From NCBI GenBank assembly GCA_963970005.1, contig CAXAMN010021385.1, positions 679,092 to 743,091 of the forward strand: a stretch of DNA of 64,000 nt, given 5' to 3'. The position numbers and the translations under genes are program-made. Position 1 is the stretch's first letter. Every line of letters begins with the position of its first letter. Below the pieces are notes generated by a model. That model had not been told where the DNA came from. It made no database searches and saw only the letters and a program-made list of their open reading frames with translations. Source of the stretch: Durusdinium trenchii. Lineage: Eukaryota > Sar > Dinophyceae > Suessiales > Symbiodiniaceae. Below, piece by piece: positions 1 to 12,330 of this stretch.

Positions 1-60
1 TTGGAGGCCATCGCAATTGGGTTGGAGGCCATCGCTAGTAGGTTGGAGGCCTTCGCTGGT
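1..60. repeat. Minisatellite family A (about 22 bp unit)
   Basis: Three imperfect units of GGTTGGAGGCCATCGC followed by a short variable spacer. The same unit recurs, mostly in reverse complement, near 4.25, 24.2, 31.7 and 34.5 kb, so it is a dispersed minisatellite. The window starts inside the array. Confidence 0.85.
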
Positions 61-1396
61 AAGCCCAGTATTCTGCCCTTTCAGCGTTCAATGCGTTGTT
101 GTGGCAGTTTTGAGGTATCAAGAGGAGACCAAGGAGAACACACCGTCGAACATGAGGCCCGAGATTAACGTCAGAAGCGCTTCACAGTGGCACGACGCGG
201 CACAGCTGATGTCTATTCTGTTTTTTTTCCCTAGTAGTAGCTTCTGTTGTTACTAGTAGCTTCTTGTTCCTAGTAAGGCCAGGAGCCCCTAGTATTAGTA
301 GCGTCCTTGAACCTAGTAGAAATGCCCTTTGTTACTAGTAACTTCTTGGATGGTACTGTGAGGTTTGTCCTGGATGAGATGACAGAAGGTGTGAAGGTGG
401 CTTTGTGACTTTTTGCTTGTCGCCGCGTCTTTGAATGCATCCTCAACTTGGCAGGCCTGCACAGCAATTTGGCACGTAGAGGCAGGAATTCAGCTTCTGA
501 GGTTCTATACCATTCCTAATTTGGCTTTTGGAATAGAACTTGCAAAGTACATCATTACACATGTCCATGTTTGGGGTCATTATGGGTACGGGACATGGTC
601 AATTTGTTTTGTGCCCAAACAGCCTTCCTGGCCAGTTCAACACTCGCCTATCGCCACGCGGTGTGACCTACTACGAACTTAACAACGAGGGCAAGGCCAT
701 GCTATAGCTCACCTCTGAACATTTGGACACTAGCGTCAATCGAGTCAATCTTGAGAAGCTTCGGAGAGTGATGAATTCAGCAATCACAGTTGTAACTTTG
801 TTTGAAGTGTTTGTTAGCAGTGTGTTGTTGCCATGCTTAGATGATAACTTGACAACAAACACATATAATTTCAGTCAGTTGCCGCGATTGCAGTCCAGGT
901 GTGCTATGTTAGATCTGCCTACGACATCAGTTTCTAAGGAGCAGTTTGCTTCTGTTTCTCTTGCCAAATTCCACTTCGTTGATGATGAATGCAAGAAGCA
1001 GGACGAGCTTGGATTCCCGCATGCAAGCCACTCTTGGTCTCTTTCACTCGAGTTTTCACCACGTTGATCGAAGAAAGTGCTAGCTTGTGCCAGAAAAGCA
1101 CGGGTGACCTCCAAAGTTCTCAGCTGCATGCAGACATGTGTGCCATCAACCATGCTTTCTGCATCCGACCGGCATCAGCCATTTAAGCTGAAGCTGCTTG
1201 TACTTGCTCGGTATGACAAGCCGCACTTGCAGCCATGTGGACAGAGCAAGGCATTCTGCAAGCTTTGAAGGTCGTTCTATTCAAAGCTAGCCAGCAACCG
1301 GCACTTGACCTATTCCATTATCCGACACATTCACGCAGAAGTGGCACTTCCTATTTGTTGACCTACTCGGTTACTTTGCTGGGCAGCGTTTGTGTG
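61..1396. other. Region without a recognised gene
   Basis: Short open frames occur on both strands, but none shows protein-family similarity or a convincing exon pattern. Positions 228-345 hold a degenerate block of minisatellite family B. The last few hundred bases may include the 5' untranslated region or promoter of the oxidoreductase gene that follows. Confidence 0.4.
228..345. repeat. Minisatellite family B (CTAGTAGC type)
   Basis: Degenerate tandem units built from TACTAGTAGC, AGGAGCCCCTAGTA and similar words, about 20-22 bp each. The same units appear at 11.26, 22.99, 25.53, 30.27, 32.99 and 58.05 kb. Confidence 0.8.
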
Positions 1397-4300
1397 ATGG
1401 AGCCTCCAGCGAAGAGGAGCCGAGAGGATCCTCAAAGGCCCGTGAGCAAGATAGCACAATATCGAGCAGGATTGAAGGTCAAGGCAGTCAAGGCAGTGCT
1501 ATGCTTCAAATGTGCGAAAGGCAGAACCGCAAGATATTTTTGTTCATGTTTTTTGCACTTGCACTTCACGAATCCAGGGCACGGGTGGTTCTTTGTGGAG
1601 CTGGCTCTTGGGCACAAGGTTGGCACCTGCCACAGCTGCAGAGACACATGGCCAAAGCCACACGTCTAAAGACTTAAAGATCCTGAGCAGTTGCTCCACT
1701 AAGGCAGAACTACAAAACAACTTCTGAGGTAGAACTCTCACTTATTCAAGCAGCATTGTGGTTGTAACAAGAGGTTTGAAATTGTTGTTGGTGATTCTGA
1801 CTCATGGGCAGGTTGCCCATAGTTGCCCTGCGTTCTAGGTATGTAGACACCAATCTGTTGCAGTTCTGGGCAAAACGCATGCAAGGTGCAACACTCTGTT
1901 CGCGTTTCAAGGAGATCCCTCAGTGGAGCTTGTGGCGATTGTCGATCCAGCTACATCAACATGGAGCAAATACAATCTAGACATGAAGCCGACCAAAGAG
2001 CTGGCTGAAATGTACGAGGTGCAGCATGCAGGGTTCTGGATGGATGGAGAGAGAGCGAGAGAGAGAGAGAGAGAGAGAGAGCGCGCATGTTGCAAGGTGT
2101 GGCAAGGCCGCTGAATATGTCGTACGTAGTTTGTCCAAAAGCAACCTCCCATACTAGGTCGATCGGATCCCAGGTTCCTGTCTTCCAAGACTTCGCTGAG
2201 TTCCTCAGATCTAGTCTTGCTCAAAGAACTGATGGGGTGATTATTTCGTCAACTCACACCACGCACTGCAGCCTAGGACCGTCTCTGAGAGAGTGAGTAG
2301 AGAGTTCGTCGTTGCCGAACAGTGTAGAACATCACACTGGCTTAAGCGCTTCAGATGTAACAACTTCCATATATATATATATCTCATACATTGACATGTG
2401 CACAAACATACACCCCCCCATATTCTTTCAGACCTTGTCCAGACCTTCTTTCAGTGGTGTCTGAAGTGAAGACTAACACCAGGACTGCAGGCAGCAGAGG
2501 CGAAATTGCACATTTTCATGGAAAAGCCCATGACCACGAGCTCGATTGAAGCTCGCAAGCTGCTTTGTGCGGCCAAAGACCTGTGTCTCAACTGCAGGGG
2601 GACTGGTGGTTCTCAAGTTTCTGTCCCGTTTCCAAGCTGTAGGGAGTCAAGATATGTCAAGGTATAGACAGGTCCGAATTTCAGCATGTATATGCGCGCA
2701 ATTATTGGGTGACTTTGTTTGACAAGACAGACACAGGATCCCAGCAGGATCGAATTTGTGAACTTCATCAGCTGGACAATGCTTAGTGTCTCAAGTGGTA
2801 GCAAACCTCTGCGAAGGAAGTCTCTGGGCAAAGTTTTCATGGTGACGCTTGGCTCAGTCTTAGCACCTCTCTGCTACGTTTCCCAAAACACTCGACCTTG
2901 CAGAAACATGGCGTCGCTTCATGGCAATGGCATGCCATTGCCACACCTCGAAGGAACCATTCTGCCAACTTCACAAACCAAGCCTTACGAGCTCGAGAAA
3001 TCCTTCGTGCAGGGAAAATCGGAGAAGTTGAGCACGTCACTTGCCACTCGATGCTACGTGTGCTTTGCTTTCGTGTTTTCTGCTTTGCTTGACAAGTACC
3101 GCGGTGCAGGCTGTTCCATGATGAGTAGCAAAATTCATAAAACTCATTATCTAGATTGCAAGTGTGACACTTGCACACTCAATACTGGGATCTTGTATGA
3201 TCTTGTGCACAATCCGACTTGTCAATTTGTCCAATTCTAAACAACTCGGTTTCTGACCAAGGCCACATGATCCGTGAGCGCGAATTCTTCGAAGATCTGC
3301 AAAACAAACTCTGGGTTTGCAGCTCTGAAGGATCTGCTGCTGGAAACGGGTCGCTGAATGACATGGAGCTTACTTTTGCAATCTGTTATTCTTCAGGAAC
3401 ATGCTGCTTTCTTTACCTTAAGGCAAGAAAGAATACCTGAGGATACTGAGTAGTTCCACCACTCAGGTTTGCGTGGGGCCAAAGCTGCCACACATTGGCA
3501 TGGGTGCCTCCGTGCAAGCATGTAAAGACAGAGACAGTTTCTTTTAAGCTTGTTGAGTAGTGATGAATGTTTCTGATTGGTCTATTGCCAACCCTGAGCC
3601 TATGCCACGGTTGCTTGCTGAAAGCCAAGGTTTACTTTGTCACTGGCTTGATTCCTCAGAGTGTTTTTTGCAAGATGGTTTACTCCAAGAAGACTGGTGC
3701 TGACATATTCACTTCAGCTATCATCGAATGTACGAATGGAGCTACGATACTTGGCAAGGTTTTGCTTTTGTGATGCTGTACTTGTGAGTTATGGAGACCG
3801 CATCAGAGCTCTCCGGATGCTCACCGTCTGCTGGAACCTGAAGCTATCAAGTCTTAGTTTCCAGCGGTATTCTCAGGGCCTGGTTGGACGATTTCAGCCC
3901 TTCAACCTGGGTGATCCGAGGATTACTTGCCAAGGCCTTGCAGGCCTGCCTGGTGGAAACTCTGTGGGTTCGGCCTCTGCAACGGGACACTCAGCTGGTT
4001 CTTGTAATTAGCGTAATCCACACGATGCAGCATCATTGGAGGTGACAGACTGCTTTTTGCTTTCTTAAACAAAGTATGGGCATGCCTGGCTGTCCCTCCA
4101 TTTTCAGGCTGTTTCTCAATCTCAGTAGAATCCAGTGACAGCTGCTGTGTGGGTTGAGGAAAGTTGATCGAGAACAAGCCACTTGACAGCAATGCACAGT
4201 ATTTCAATTAGTCTATTTGTTTTGTGTTTTTCTGTCATGGCTAGCAACTGCCACCAAACCAAATAGCAATGGCCTCCAACCTAATTGCGATGGCCTCTAA

Positions 4301-5547
4301 CCTACTAGCGATGGCCTTCAACCTACTATCGATGCCGGATTTGTCCAGTGCATCACAGTTTGTGAACTTCACACTGGTCGAGCATGCTGTTGAGCATGCA
4401 CTCGTCGAGCATGTTGAGCACGCATCATTTGCATGTTGCATTTCTCGGGTTGGGAACGAGAGCCGAGGATATTCGGATCCAAGGGTTGCTTGCTTTACAG
4501 TGGTGACGATGCAGATCCTGGCTCGGGCCAGCTGGAGGTGTGCAGCGATGGCTTCCACGAGGTGATGCCGGGGTTTTACTTTGAAAATACAACGATACAA
4601 GGCACAAATTATTTAGTCACTACTCTCCTCGGTTTGACATGCAGGCAGGTTTTTCAGATCCAGATGTCATTGACTATATCAAACGTCTTTATGTCGCGGT
4701 GCAGATTGCTGACCGTTGGACCCTCATACAACAGACATGTCCATCATGGCAGCAGCAAAGTGGCCTAGGAAAAACGTGTGCAAGCGCACAAGAAAGAGAC
4801 CCCTATGTTTTGTGCGACTTTGTTCATTTTGTTCCTTGAACAATGCCCCGAACCCATTTTGCGGTTCAGATTCAACGTACGGCCTGTATGGGTTGTTTCT
4901 CAAAGTACTGGTTACTGGATCTTCCCACTCAATGATGTTTCCTTGTTTTTCTTTCGAGGCTGGTTCTGAAGGGCTATATACCTTTCCGAAAGAGTATCAA
5001 TAGAATCAATTGGACAAGTTTCGGTTCAACATGTTTCCGAGGAAAGAAGGCTTTGGTCCAGAGTCCTTGCGCTGCTTTGGGGATGCTTGCCGTGGCAAGA
5101 CAATAACAAATTGCTCTGATGCATGGCAAAGGAGAGGAACAGACGCTGCTGCTAAACAAGAATATCTAAAATACTGCTTTCAGGGGCAGCTGAAATTAAA
5201 TCATTGAGCATTCATGTTCAAAATCGCATTCTGGGCTGAAATACACCACTATTTTTAACTTGAGACAGCACGAACTTTACCTTTATTCCATTGCAGTAAA
5301 GATACTAGGACTGCCTGGTGTATATTACTTACATTACATATTATGAGTTTATAACTATATAATATATAAGTATATTATATTGAGAGAAGCTTAATTTGAC
5401 AAACTTGTTGGAAGTGTGTTATGTAACTCTTGTGACTTGGGCGGAAAGCCCTCCGAGGATGCCTACGTGTCCCTGCAAGTTGTACTGACAATCGAGGCAA
5501 TGTACGAAAGCGCAAAGTCTGGATCTGTCCAGAAGATCCGGGAATGA
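1397..5547 (+). CDS. Gfo/Idh/MocA-family NAD(P)-dependent oxidoreductase, multi-exon
   Basis: Probable soluble dehydrogenase with an N-terminal Rossmann fold and a C-terminal alpha/beta substrate domain. The substrate cannot be named. Exons in order: a tentative first exon at 1397-1477; about 1864-2027 (VELVAIVDPA, second Rossmann strand); 2174-2290 (DGVIISSTHTTH); 2491-2577 (HIFMEKPMTT, the EKP signature); 2737-2759; 2954-3057 (ILRAGKIGEVEHVTCH); 3262-3349; 3467-3503 (FAWGQSCHTLAW); 3630-3753 (TGLIPQSVFC, TGADIFTSAIIEC); about 4462-4601 (IFGSKGCLLYSGDDADP); about 5045-5117 (GFGPESLRCFGDACRG); 5458-5547 (IEAMYESAKSG, then TGA). All blocks appear in the usual family order. GC donors follow 2027 and 3753; GA donors best fit 2577, 2759 and 5117. 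At least one exon between 3754 and 4462 was not found, and the joins at exon 1 and after 2290 are uncertain. The family call is firm; the exact protein is not. Confidence 0.85.
2046..2083. repeat. (GA)n microsatellite in an intron
   Basis: Nearly pure GA dinucleotide run just downstream of the second long oxidoreductase exon. It would code Arg-Glu repeats if read through, but protein similarity places it in the intron. Confidence 0.8.
4249..4334. repeat. Minisatellite family A inside an oxidoreductase intron
   Basis: About four units of GCGATGGCCTCCAACCTA, the reverse complement of the unit at position 1. They lie in the intron upstream of the exon at about 4462. Confidence 0.85.
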
Positions 5548-7271
5548 CTGGAATTTGAGTCAAAAGCTCGGCGATGCGGAGCCAATCTTATGCACGCTAT
5601 ATATATATATGTTTCATTTGACTTCCAATTGAATGGTGCAGTGCTTTCCAAGTACGTTGATTCATTTTGGGTCAAGTCACCCTGAAACAGGCAACAAGAC
5701 CAGGGCGTAGCCAGGATTTCATGCTTATAGGATGGAGTGGATAAGTTTGGTATGACTCGGCATGACCATGGCAAAGCTGCTTTGAGCTCAAGATAGCTCA
5801 CTTCAGACAGGACAATTATTTGGTGTTGTAGATCCAATGTGACACTCATGAGACAGGAAGCTAATTTTGGTATTTCTTGTTTAATTTCTTTTGCAGTTGC
5901 CCAGCACTCACTACCATTAGACTTTACCTGGTGAACCTCCGAGTTCTCATATCTTGAAAGTCGCAGTTTGCACTTGTCGGGCAGCAAGAATTCCTGGGTG
6001 CCAATTGTAGGTACAGCACTCACAATAGATCAACAGACGGCGGGGCATGCATTTTTTTAAGAGGTGGTACAGCATTCACATTGTTGAGCTTTCGATTCTT
6101 ATTAAGCACTTGATGAATCTTGATTAGATTTCCTTCGTTTCATTCCACCTATGAACCATGCTTTACATTGGCGCAGTCGTTGGGGTGAGGGCCTCGATGC
6201 CGTGCGCAAGATGCTCAAAATGGCAAGGGTTCTTGAGGGACGCTTCTCCCTCAGGTGGGAGAAGCTTCCTCGCTTCTCTTACATCCTAGTAAGCAGTTTG
6301 CTTCCACAGATCAGCTCCTCAGTGCCCTAGGGTCCTCCCCCCCTCCGTGCCCTATCCCCCAAGGCCAAAAACAAGGTGTTTACTGTGTCCCACGTGTATT
6401 CACGTGTCCACCAGCGGGATTGCAACAATTAGCGCAGACAGCTCAACACGAGAGCACCGAAGGCTTTCCTTGCTACCAAAAACGTCAGGTCGTACATGTT
6501 AGGTGCTACATGTTCAGTACCTTCAGTACAACCGCAACTCGAACCGCTTTTCCGCTCGCGCGCTGCGGGTCGGCCGACCCGCTTTGTACGAGGCCTATGC
6601 ACTGTACAAAGCCTGGCAGTGTTCCAGTGCTCCGCATGTCCAAGAGCTCCGAGCAGAGGAGGCACGTAGAGGGAGTTGAGGAGCCTTTCCAGCATGACTT
6701 TCGATTGGAGTCCCAGACGGTCATGAAGTTATCGTTCTCGGAACAGCTTTCTCGGAATTGGAAGTTGTTTCTTCCTTAACTTCTTCATGGGAAGTCTTAC
6801 ATAATGAAAGCTGGCACTCTTTCAGACAGGTTCCTAGGTGGGTTTGGCAATATGCTTTGGCAGCAATTATCACATCCAGCAGGAATTGCATTGCCAACAA
6901 ATACATAGCACATGAAGATGAGACACATCGACTGGAGCTTTTTGGCTGCTGCGCGTGCTTCACCAGCCATGGAGCTCCCGGTGACTCCAACTGAAGCTGT
7001 TGGACTCTCAGAGCATTTAGCGATGCTTCAATACTCCATTTGAATAAACAGCTTGGTTTTTCGCACAGTCGATGCTTGTGTGGATTGTGATACAAGTTCT
7101 TCGATGTCCGCAGCTGTTGAGCCGTTCCCAAAGCCTTGATAGTTGCCGTCCCATCCCAAGCAAGAGGCAAGCTTCTCTCTCTCTCTCTTTTTTCTCTCGC
7201 TCCTCTCGCTATAGCAGGATAGATTTGGAGAAAACTGAGGAACCGCCCAGCCATGATTGTGAAAGACATGA
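5548..7271. other. Intergenic region between oxidoreductase and helicase
   Basis: About 1.7 kb with no exon I can support. A 186-codon minus-strand frame (5463-6023) overlaps the last oxidoreductase exon, and a 182-codon minus frame lies at 6721-7269. Neither resembles a known protein, and the second contains a CT/GA simple repeat at 7173-7205. Positions 6330-6420 are C-rich. The helicase 5' end and promoter should lie in the right-hand part. Confidence 0.45.
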
Positions 7272-10200
7272 GAAGTCAACCACAAAAAGCACAAGATGCG
7301 TGGTCGACAATGGCCTATGTTTTTGCTGCACCTGTTTGCAGATCTTTGCTTCCATAGAGTAGAGATGTTCAATCTCACTGGCCTGAGCTTGGGGCAGGCC
7401 ATGTTTCGGCTTTTGGATGATTCTGATGAAAGGCTGCAGAAGCGTGATGGTACCTCAGCTGGAGGGAGGGAGGGAGGGAGGGAGGGAGTGAGTGAGTGTT
7501 GGTGTTGGTGTTGGTGTTGGTGTTGTTGTTGTTATTATTGTTATTATTGTTGTTGTTGCACTTATTTGCTGCCTGAGGGGCTCGCGGGAAGTTCCTGGAA
7601 GCCTTCGCAGGGAATGAGGACTACCCGTTCCACACAGTAGAGGACGCTTACAAGAACCGCTCCGTTTACTATGGCACCATGCAGGCCAACGTCATGGCTG
7701 AAGCGGTATGTGCCTTTCGCCACGGTGGAGCAAGCATACTGTCCTGCCGACCAGGCTACGACGCGCTTGTGGCATTCCGCCCAGTGGAAGGCGCAACCAA
7801 AGAAGCAGTGTCAAACACGGCAGGAAAGTCTGAGGCATCTGATTTGCAGTTGAAGGACAATGTTGTGGAGTTGAACGGTGCTTTGTTCTGGGTAACTCAA
7901 TGTGAGATTGAGGAGGTGACCCGGAAAGGTGTCACAGGACATGAAGCTAGTTTGAAGGGGGTTGGTCTCTTGGGAAGACGACTCGAGACAGCCTTGCGTC
8001 CATCCTTGCACCCAAGTGGTCAGGAGGTGTGTCTCAAAGTGCGCTTGTTTGCAGGAGACTATTTGGCCAGATACCAGTGTGCCATGGAGCTACAACATGA
8101 GCCACCCCTTGAGAGGATGCTAGAAAAGATGGTCCTGAACCCATGGCATCCTGAGAAGGGAACTTATAGCCCTTGCAGACCCTTTCAGAGGCAGTTGATG
8201 TCAATCAATGAGGACCAGGAACGTGCAGTGAAGTCCTTGAAGTCACGGGTGGAAACCATTCATGGCCCACCAGGCACTGGCAAAAGTACAACTATTTTTC
8301 ACGTGTTGAGTGCACGACTGCCTCATGGAGCTGCGGCTGTGGTCACCTGCGTGACGAACCAAGCAATCAATGCCGTAACGGAGAAGTTGTCAAAAACGCA
8401 TGAAGGGACCGATGGACTACGGATCCTTGTTCTTGGAAATCCTAGTCGAGTTGGGAAAACTGCGGGAACGTATACTCTTGACAACTTGTGCCAAAGAGAT
8501 GCCTTGGTTGTGAACATGAAGTGGGCTCTCAATCTTTTGCAAAAGGTCTTGAAAGCGGTGGAACAATTGCAATGGGCCAGGCAGGAACGGCTTTGGAGAC
8601 CACACCAGCGCTCGCGGTTCGGTCAGGCATACATTGAAGGGCTCCCGGTTATCCAGAGATACAGAGCCGAGCTTGAAAGAGACAACGTGCAACGCAGACG
8701 CCAATTGATGCCTGAAGAAATCTATGACCCTGTGAAGTTCTACTTAGAACGACTCAATTCCACAAAGCAGAAGATGGCTTTGGCAGTTGTGAGAAGCAAG
8801 CCTTTACGCTTGCCTTTCAGGAAGTTCAGAGGGTTCTTGCCAAGCAAAACTTGGGAGGTAGAAGTCTTCCATGAGCGCCTTCGGAAATGTGTGGTCAAAG
8901 CTGATAATGCACTCAGGGTGGCAAGGGATACGGCTCCTTCCAGGGTGGTCCGCAACACTCGAGTCTTCCTTTGCACGATCTCTTCCAGCTACCAGGCACG
9001 CGGAGTGTTTGAACTCCATTGCTACTGATATGGAACGTCTCATCAACAGGTTTTAAAGATATATAAATAATTATCAATATAAGCTATACAAATTGATATA
9101 AATGTATATATAATAAATATTGCTATAGCTTCTGGGCCTTCAGCGATTCAACGCAGTCGATAATCACAGATCGGTGAGCGGCTAGAACCTAAGTGAGGTG
9201 TGCAGTTGCACAATGATGCACAGTACACCTTTCATTTGCTTATATTCTCCACCATTCGGCAGGTGAGAACGCTTCAAGAATATTTTCCCAAGGATTTTCC
9301 AGGCCGCTTAGCTATGAGTATTTTGGATGAAGCTGCCGCTACGGCTGAGACCTATGTTCCTTTGGTGATTCGCACCCTGGCAAAAGATCACGGTTTGGGG
9401 GAACTGAAAGGACCAATAGGATCGCATGAACCGCTGGCATTTTCTCTTCAGGGAGCGCTTGAGCTCAAATTGTTGAGGCATTGGAGTGGAGAACCTTGTG
9501 ATGCTGGGAGACCACAAGCAGTTGAATCCCTTGGTCCTGGCCACTGGTGGAGATCAGGTGATCAAGGACAAGAATGTGGACCGCAGCTTCATGGAGCGGG
9601 CTATGGCCTGCAATTGTCCTCTCCATCCATTGCGGACACAGTACCGGATGCCAGATGTTTTGTGCAAGTTGGTCTCCAAACTATTCTACAGTGCAGGGCT
9701 AAATTTACCCTTGTCGTATATCGTTGCATTGTCCTTTTTTCAATGCTGGCAGAACCTCTAGTATGTGTTCATACACAACTCTGCTTAGGTGGCCATTTGC
9801 GCAGTGACAGTGACCTCACCAGTCGCATGAGAAACCTATGTCTTGGCTGCTCTCCTTTACGATGGTTTGACATCCAAGACAGAGAGATGGAGGCAGCCGT
9901 TGTGACACCCACCACGACCCGCAACTCGGACACATGTAGGTTTCGGTGCTTTGTTTGTGCAGGTGGGCACCTCAAAGATCAACTGTGCGGAGGTCATGCA
10001 GATCGTGGCAAGGTAGCCTTGAAGCAAACCAGCCAAAGCATGTCGACACATCCGATGCATTTCATGACAACTTATGATGAGAACCTATTAGATCTGTTAT
10101 GTTGATTTCAATGCACATTGCCTTTGTGCATAATATCTTCCGATCGGATTTCTTTTCTAAGGCTATAGTCCGACGCGACCTTCACAAATCCGCACGAACA

Positions 10201-11470
10201 CGTCATGATCATCACTCTGTACAAGCCACAAGCTGCTTTGCTCGAAGAGACGCTGCGAAAGTTCTTGCCAAAGAAACTGGAGTCTGGGAGCATCAAGGCC
10301 TGAGACAAGCACACGAAGTTGAAGAGGGCTAGCGGATATTTGTAAAAGTTGTTTTTCCTCTTTGTTCTAGAGAGACAATGCGGCCCGGATGTCAAGACCT
10401 GTTAACTCACGCATGATCCAGCTGGGCGCAGCAGAAAAGGATTTGTCAGTCTTGACTTTGTCACAGGTGGCAACGGTTGATGCTTCCCAGGGATCGGAGG
10501 CACCGCACATCATCCTTTCCACTGTGAGGAGCCAGCAAAGTTGAATGCACATGCACGTTCATCATGATCTTTCATATAGTCCTTGAACTTGTAGATGGCC
10601 TTTTCTTTGCAAATATGCCATATGCTGCTAGCAAACATGTCACAAGCATTTACAGGCACAACATTGTTTCTACTGCGTAACTAGTCTTCTGTTGGGCAGG
10701 CATCATCGACATTGACCGGAATCAATTACTTGTTTTGCAGGAGCAACGGGAACCAAAGCATTGGTTTTGCTTCCAATCCACGCCGGCTGTGTGTTGCCAT
10801 CAGCCGAGCGCAAAAGACTCTCACTGTCTTCGGAAATGCCAGCGTCTTTCAGCAACATGTCAGTCAAGCAAAGATTACCTTTGACTTTGTGCAGGCAAAG
10901 GAAGTGATGAGTGTGAGTTAACGGGTGACTCACTATGCTGTAGGAACGTATAAATGCACCAAATTTATTACCCCAAGCATTCATCACTTGATCTGCAAGT
11001 ATGTTGAGTATTTGGGAGCCCATCGAATGTGACCGTCACGCAGTCCAGCTAGCTCAGGCAATCCAGACCTCATTGGCAGCAGGTCGTGGAGCACTTCCGC
11101 AGGGAAGGAACACTACAAGCGACCTCGGAAGGAGCAAGGGCTTTACTGCGCTTTGTAGCTATTCTCGCCTCAGTTCTCGAAGATCACTATTCCCATACTA
11201 CTGCCAACTTGTTCCACCAGAATGTTTCAAAAGACAGCTTTGCGCCCCTTTTACTACTAGTAGCAAGAAGCTACTACTAGCGATGCCATTGTTACTAGTA
11301 GACTAGTAGCGATGCACTTGCTACTACTAGCGATGCACTGATCAGGAGCACTCTCCGGGTCCCTGAAAGAGTTTGTGGAGGGCCGAGCAGTGAAGATGGT
11401 GGAAGCCAGGCCTGCAAGGTCTGATCAGAGCAACGAGGAGCAAGTTCAGAGTTCAGATGTTTGTTGATGA
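7272..11470 (+). CDS. UPF1-like superfamily 1 (SF1B) RNA/DNA helicase, multi-exon
   Basis: ATP-dependent nucleic-acid helicase of the UPF1/SEN1/IGHMBP2 group. Exons: first coding exon ending 7449 (possible ATG at 7296 or 7365); 7578-8995, holding Walker A GPPGTGKST (about 8265-8291) and motif Ia TCVTNQAINAV; 9263-9392, motif II ILDEAAATAE; 9478 to about 9705, motif III LGDHKQLNPL and motif IV RTQYRMP; about 9837-9930; 9963-10012 (SKINCAEVM); about 10175-10297 (IITLYKPQ); 10467-10528, motif V TVDASQGSE; 10741 to about 10860, motif VI RRLCVAISRA. Motifs I to VI are all present in order. Motif II reads DEAA-A rather than the usual DEA-x-Q. Donors after 8995 and 10297 are GC and after 10528 GA; those after 7449 and 9392 are GT. 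One or two C-terminal exons between 11,080 and 11,470 are guesses, so the stop is uncertain. The N-terminal region has no recognisable UPF1 CH zinc domain, so the exact subfamily is open. Confidence 0.88.
7461..7560. repeat. Compound microsatellite in a helicase intron
   Basis: A run of (GAGG)n passes through GTGA units into (TTGGTG)n and then (TTG/TTA)n. It fills most of the intron between the exons ending at 7449 and starting at 7578. Confidence 0.85.
11258..11340. repeat. Minisatellite family B
   Basis: Four to five units of the TACTAGTAGCGATGC type near the 3' end of the helicase gene. If the upstream C-terminal exon is real, its frame stops inside this repeat. Confidence 0.8.
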
Positions 11471-12186
11471 TCATGATGCCTTTAAATCATTTATATCCTT
11501 TTACGGGATTCTTCTTTGTAGTCTCTCTCTCTCTCTGTTTATCTTTGTTCTTGGATGCTTTTGCATACTCAGAAGATCGCATGACATGATTTTTTGGGGG
11601 GTGATCCAAAATCAGATCTACAACAGCTGATTTTGACTCAGTGTTTGGATGTGTGTTTGGGGTCCTTTCAATTGGTATGTGTCCAGTGGGCTCGATTTAT
11701 CTCATTGAAAAAAGTATTTTGGGAATGCAGGCAGATGAGGCTCAAACCGAAGCTCCTACGTCGGTCCTACGTTACATTGTGCATAGTTAAGGTTGGCAGA
11801 TAAGCACATCAATGTTTGACATGGAGACAGCCTGTTTAAGTCCTATACAGGGAATATGCTGGGTTTGCTTTGTAGTCCAACAATGACTTGAGATTTGTGT
11901 GTATTGGGGCGAACATTGGCAAACCTGTATATATAATTGCACGCATTCATTTGCAAAGAGTCAACATGAAGTATAGAGTATAGACCAAATGATGTTAGAT
12001 ATTTTGGTAGAGCCTCACTCAAATTCAACGCATGTGCCAATCGCAACACTTATGTTAAACAAACAAATAGTGCACCTTCCCCAAGTTCTGCTGGAAGTAC
12101 CTGCACCACCGTTCACTTCCTGCTCACTTGGGGTTGCATCAAAGCCATGTCTAGAGTCAAGTGAAATTTGCTCTTATCGTGCCCAT

Positions 12187-12330
12187 CCTTCAAAAGCCAA
12201 GGCAAAGGCGGCAAAGACAGCAAGGGTGGCAAGGGTGGTAAGGGTGGCAAAGGTTGCACGAGCAGCAAGGGCATCGGAAAGGGCAAAGGCATGGGAAAGG
12301 GCAAAGGCTTTGATCGCTGCCTGTGCCTTG
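12187..12330 (+). CDS. Candidate exon coding a Gly/Lys-rich low-complexity segment
   Basis: One frame encodes about 40 residues made almost only of Gly and Lys (repeats such as GKGGKDSKGGKGGKGG and GKGKGMGKGKG). Such tails are common in dinoflagellate nucleic-acid-binding proteins. An AG just before the block could be a splice acceptor. It lies between the helicase and the calpain, and I cannot assign it to either. The other frames give Ala/Arg-rich or Pro/Leu-rich sequence on the same DNA, so the frame choice rests on composition alone. Confidence 0.35.

Noticed and set aside
5463..6023. 186-codon minus-strand frame
   Set aside because: It overlaps the last exon of the oxidoreductase, has no family similarity, and its composition (many Ser, Leu, Cys) is that of an antisense shadow plus spacer.
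6721..7269. 182-codon minus-strand frame
   Set aside because: Contains an (EKRERE) stretch from a CT repeat and no recognisable domain.
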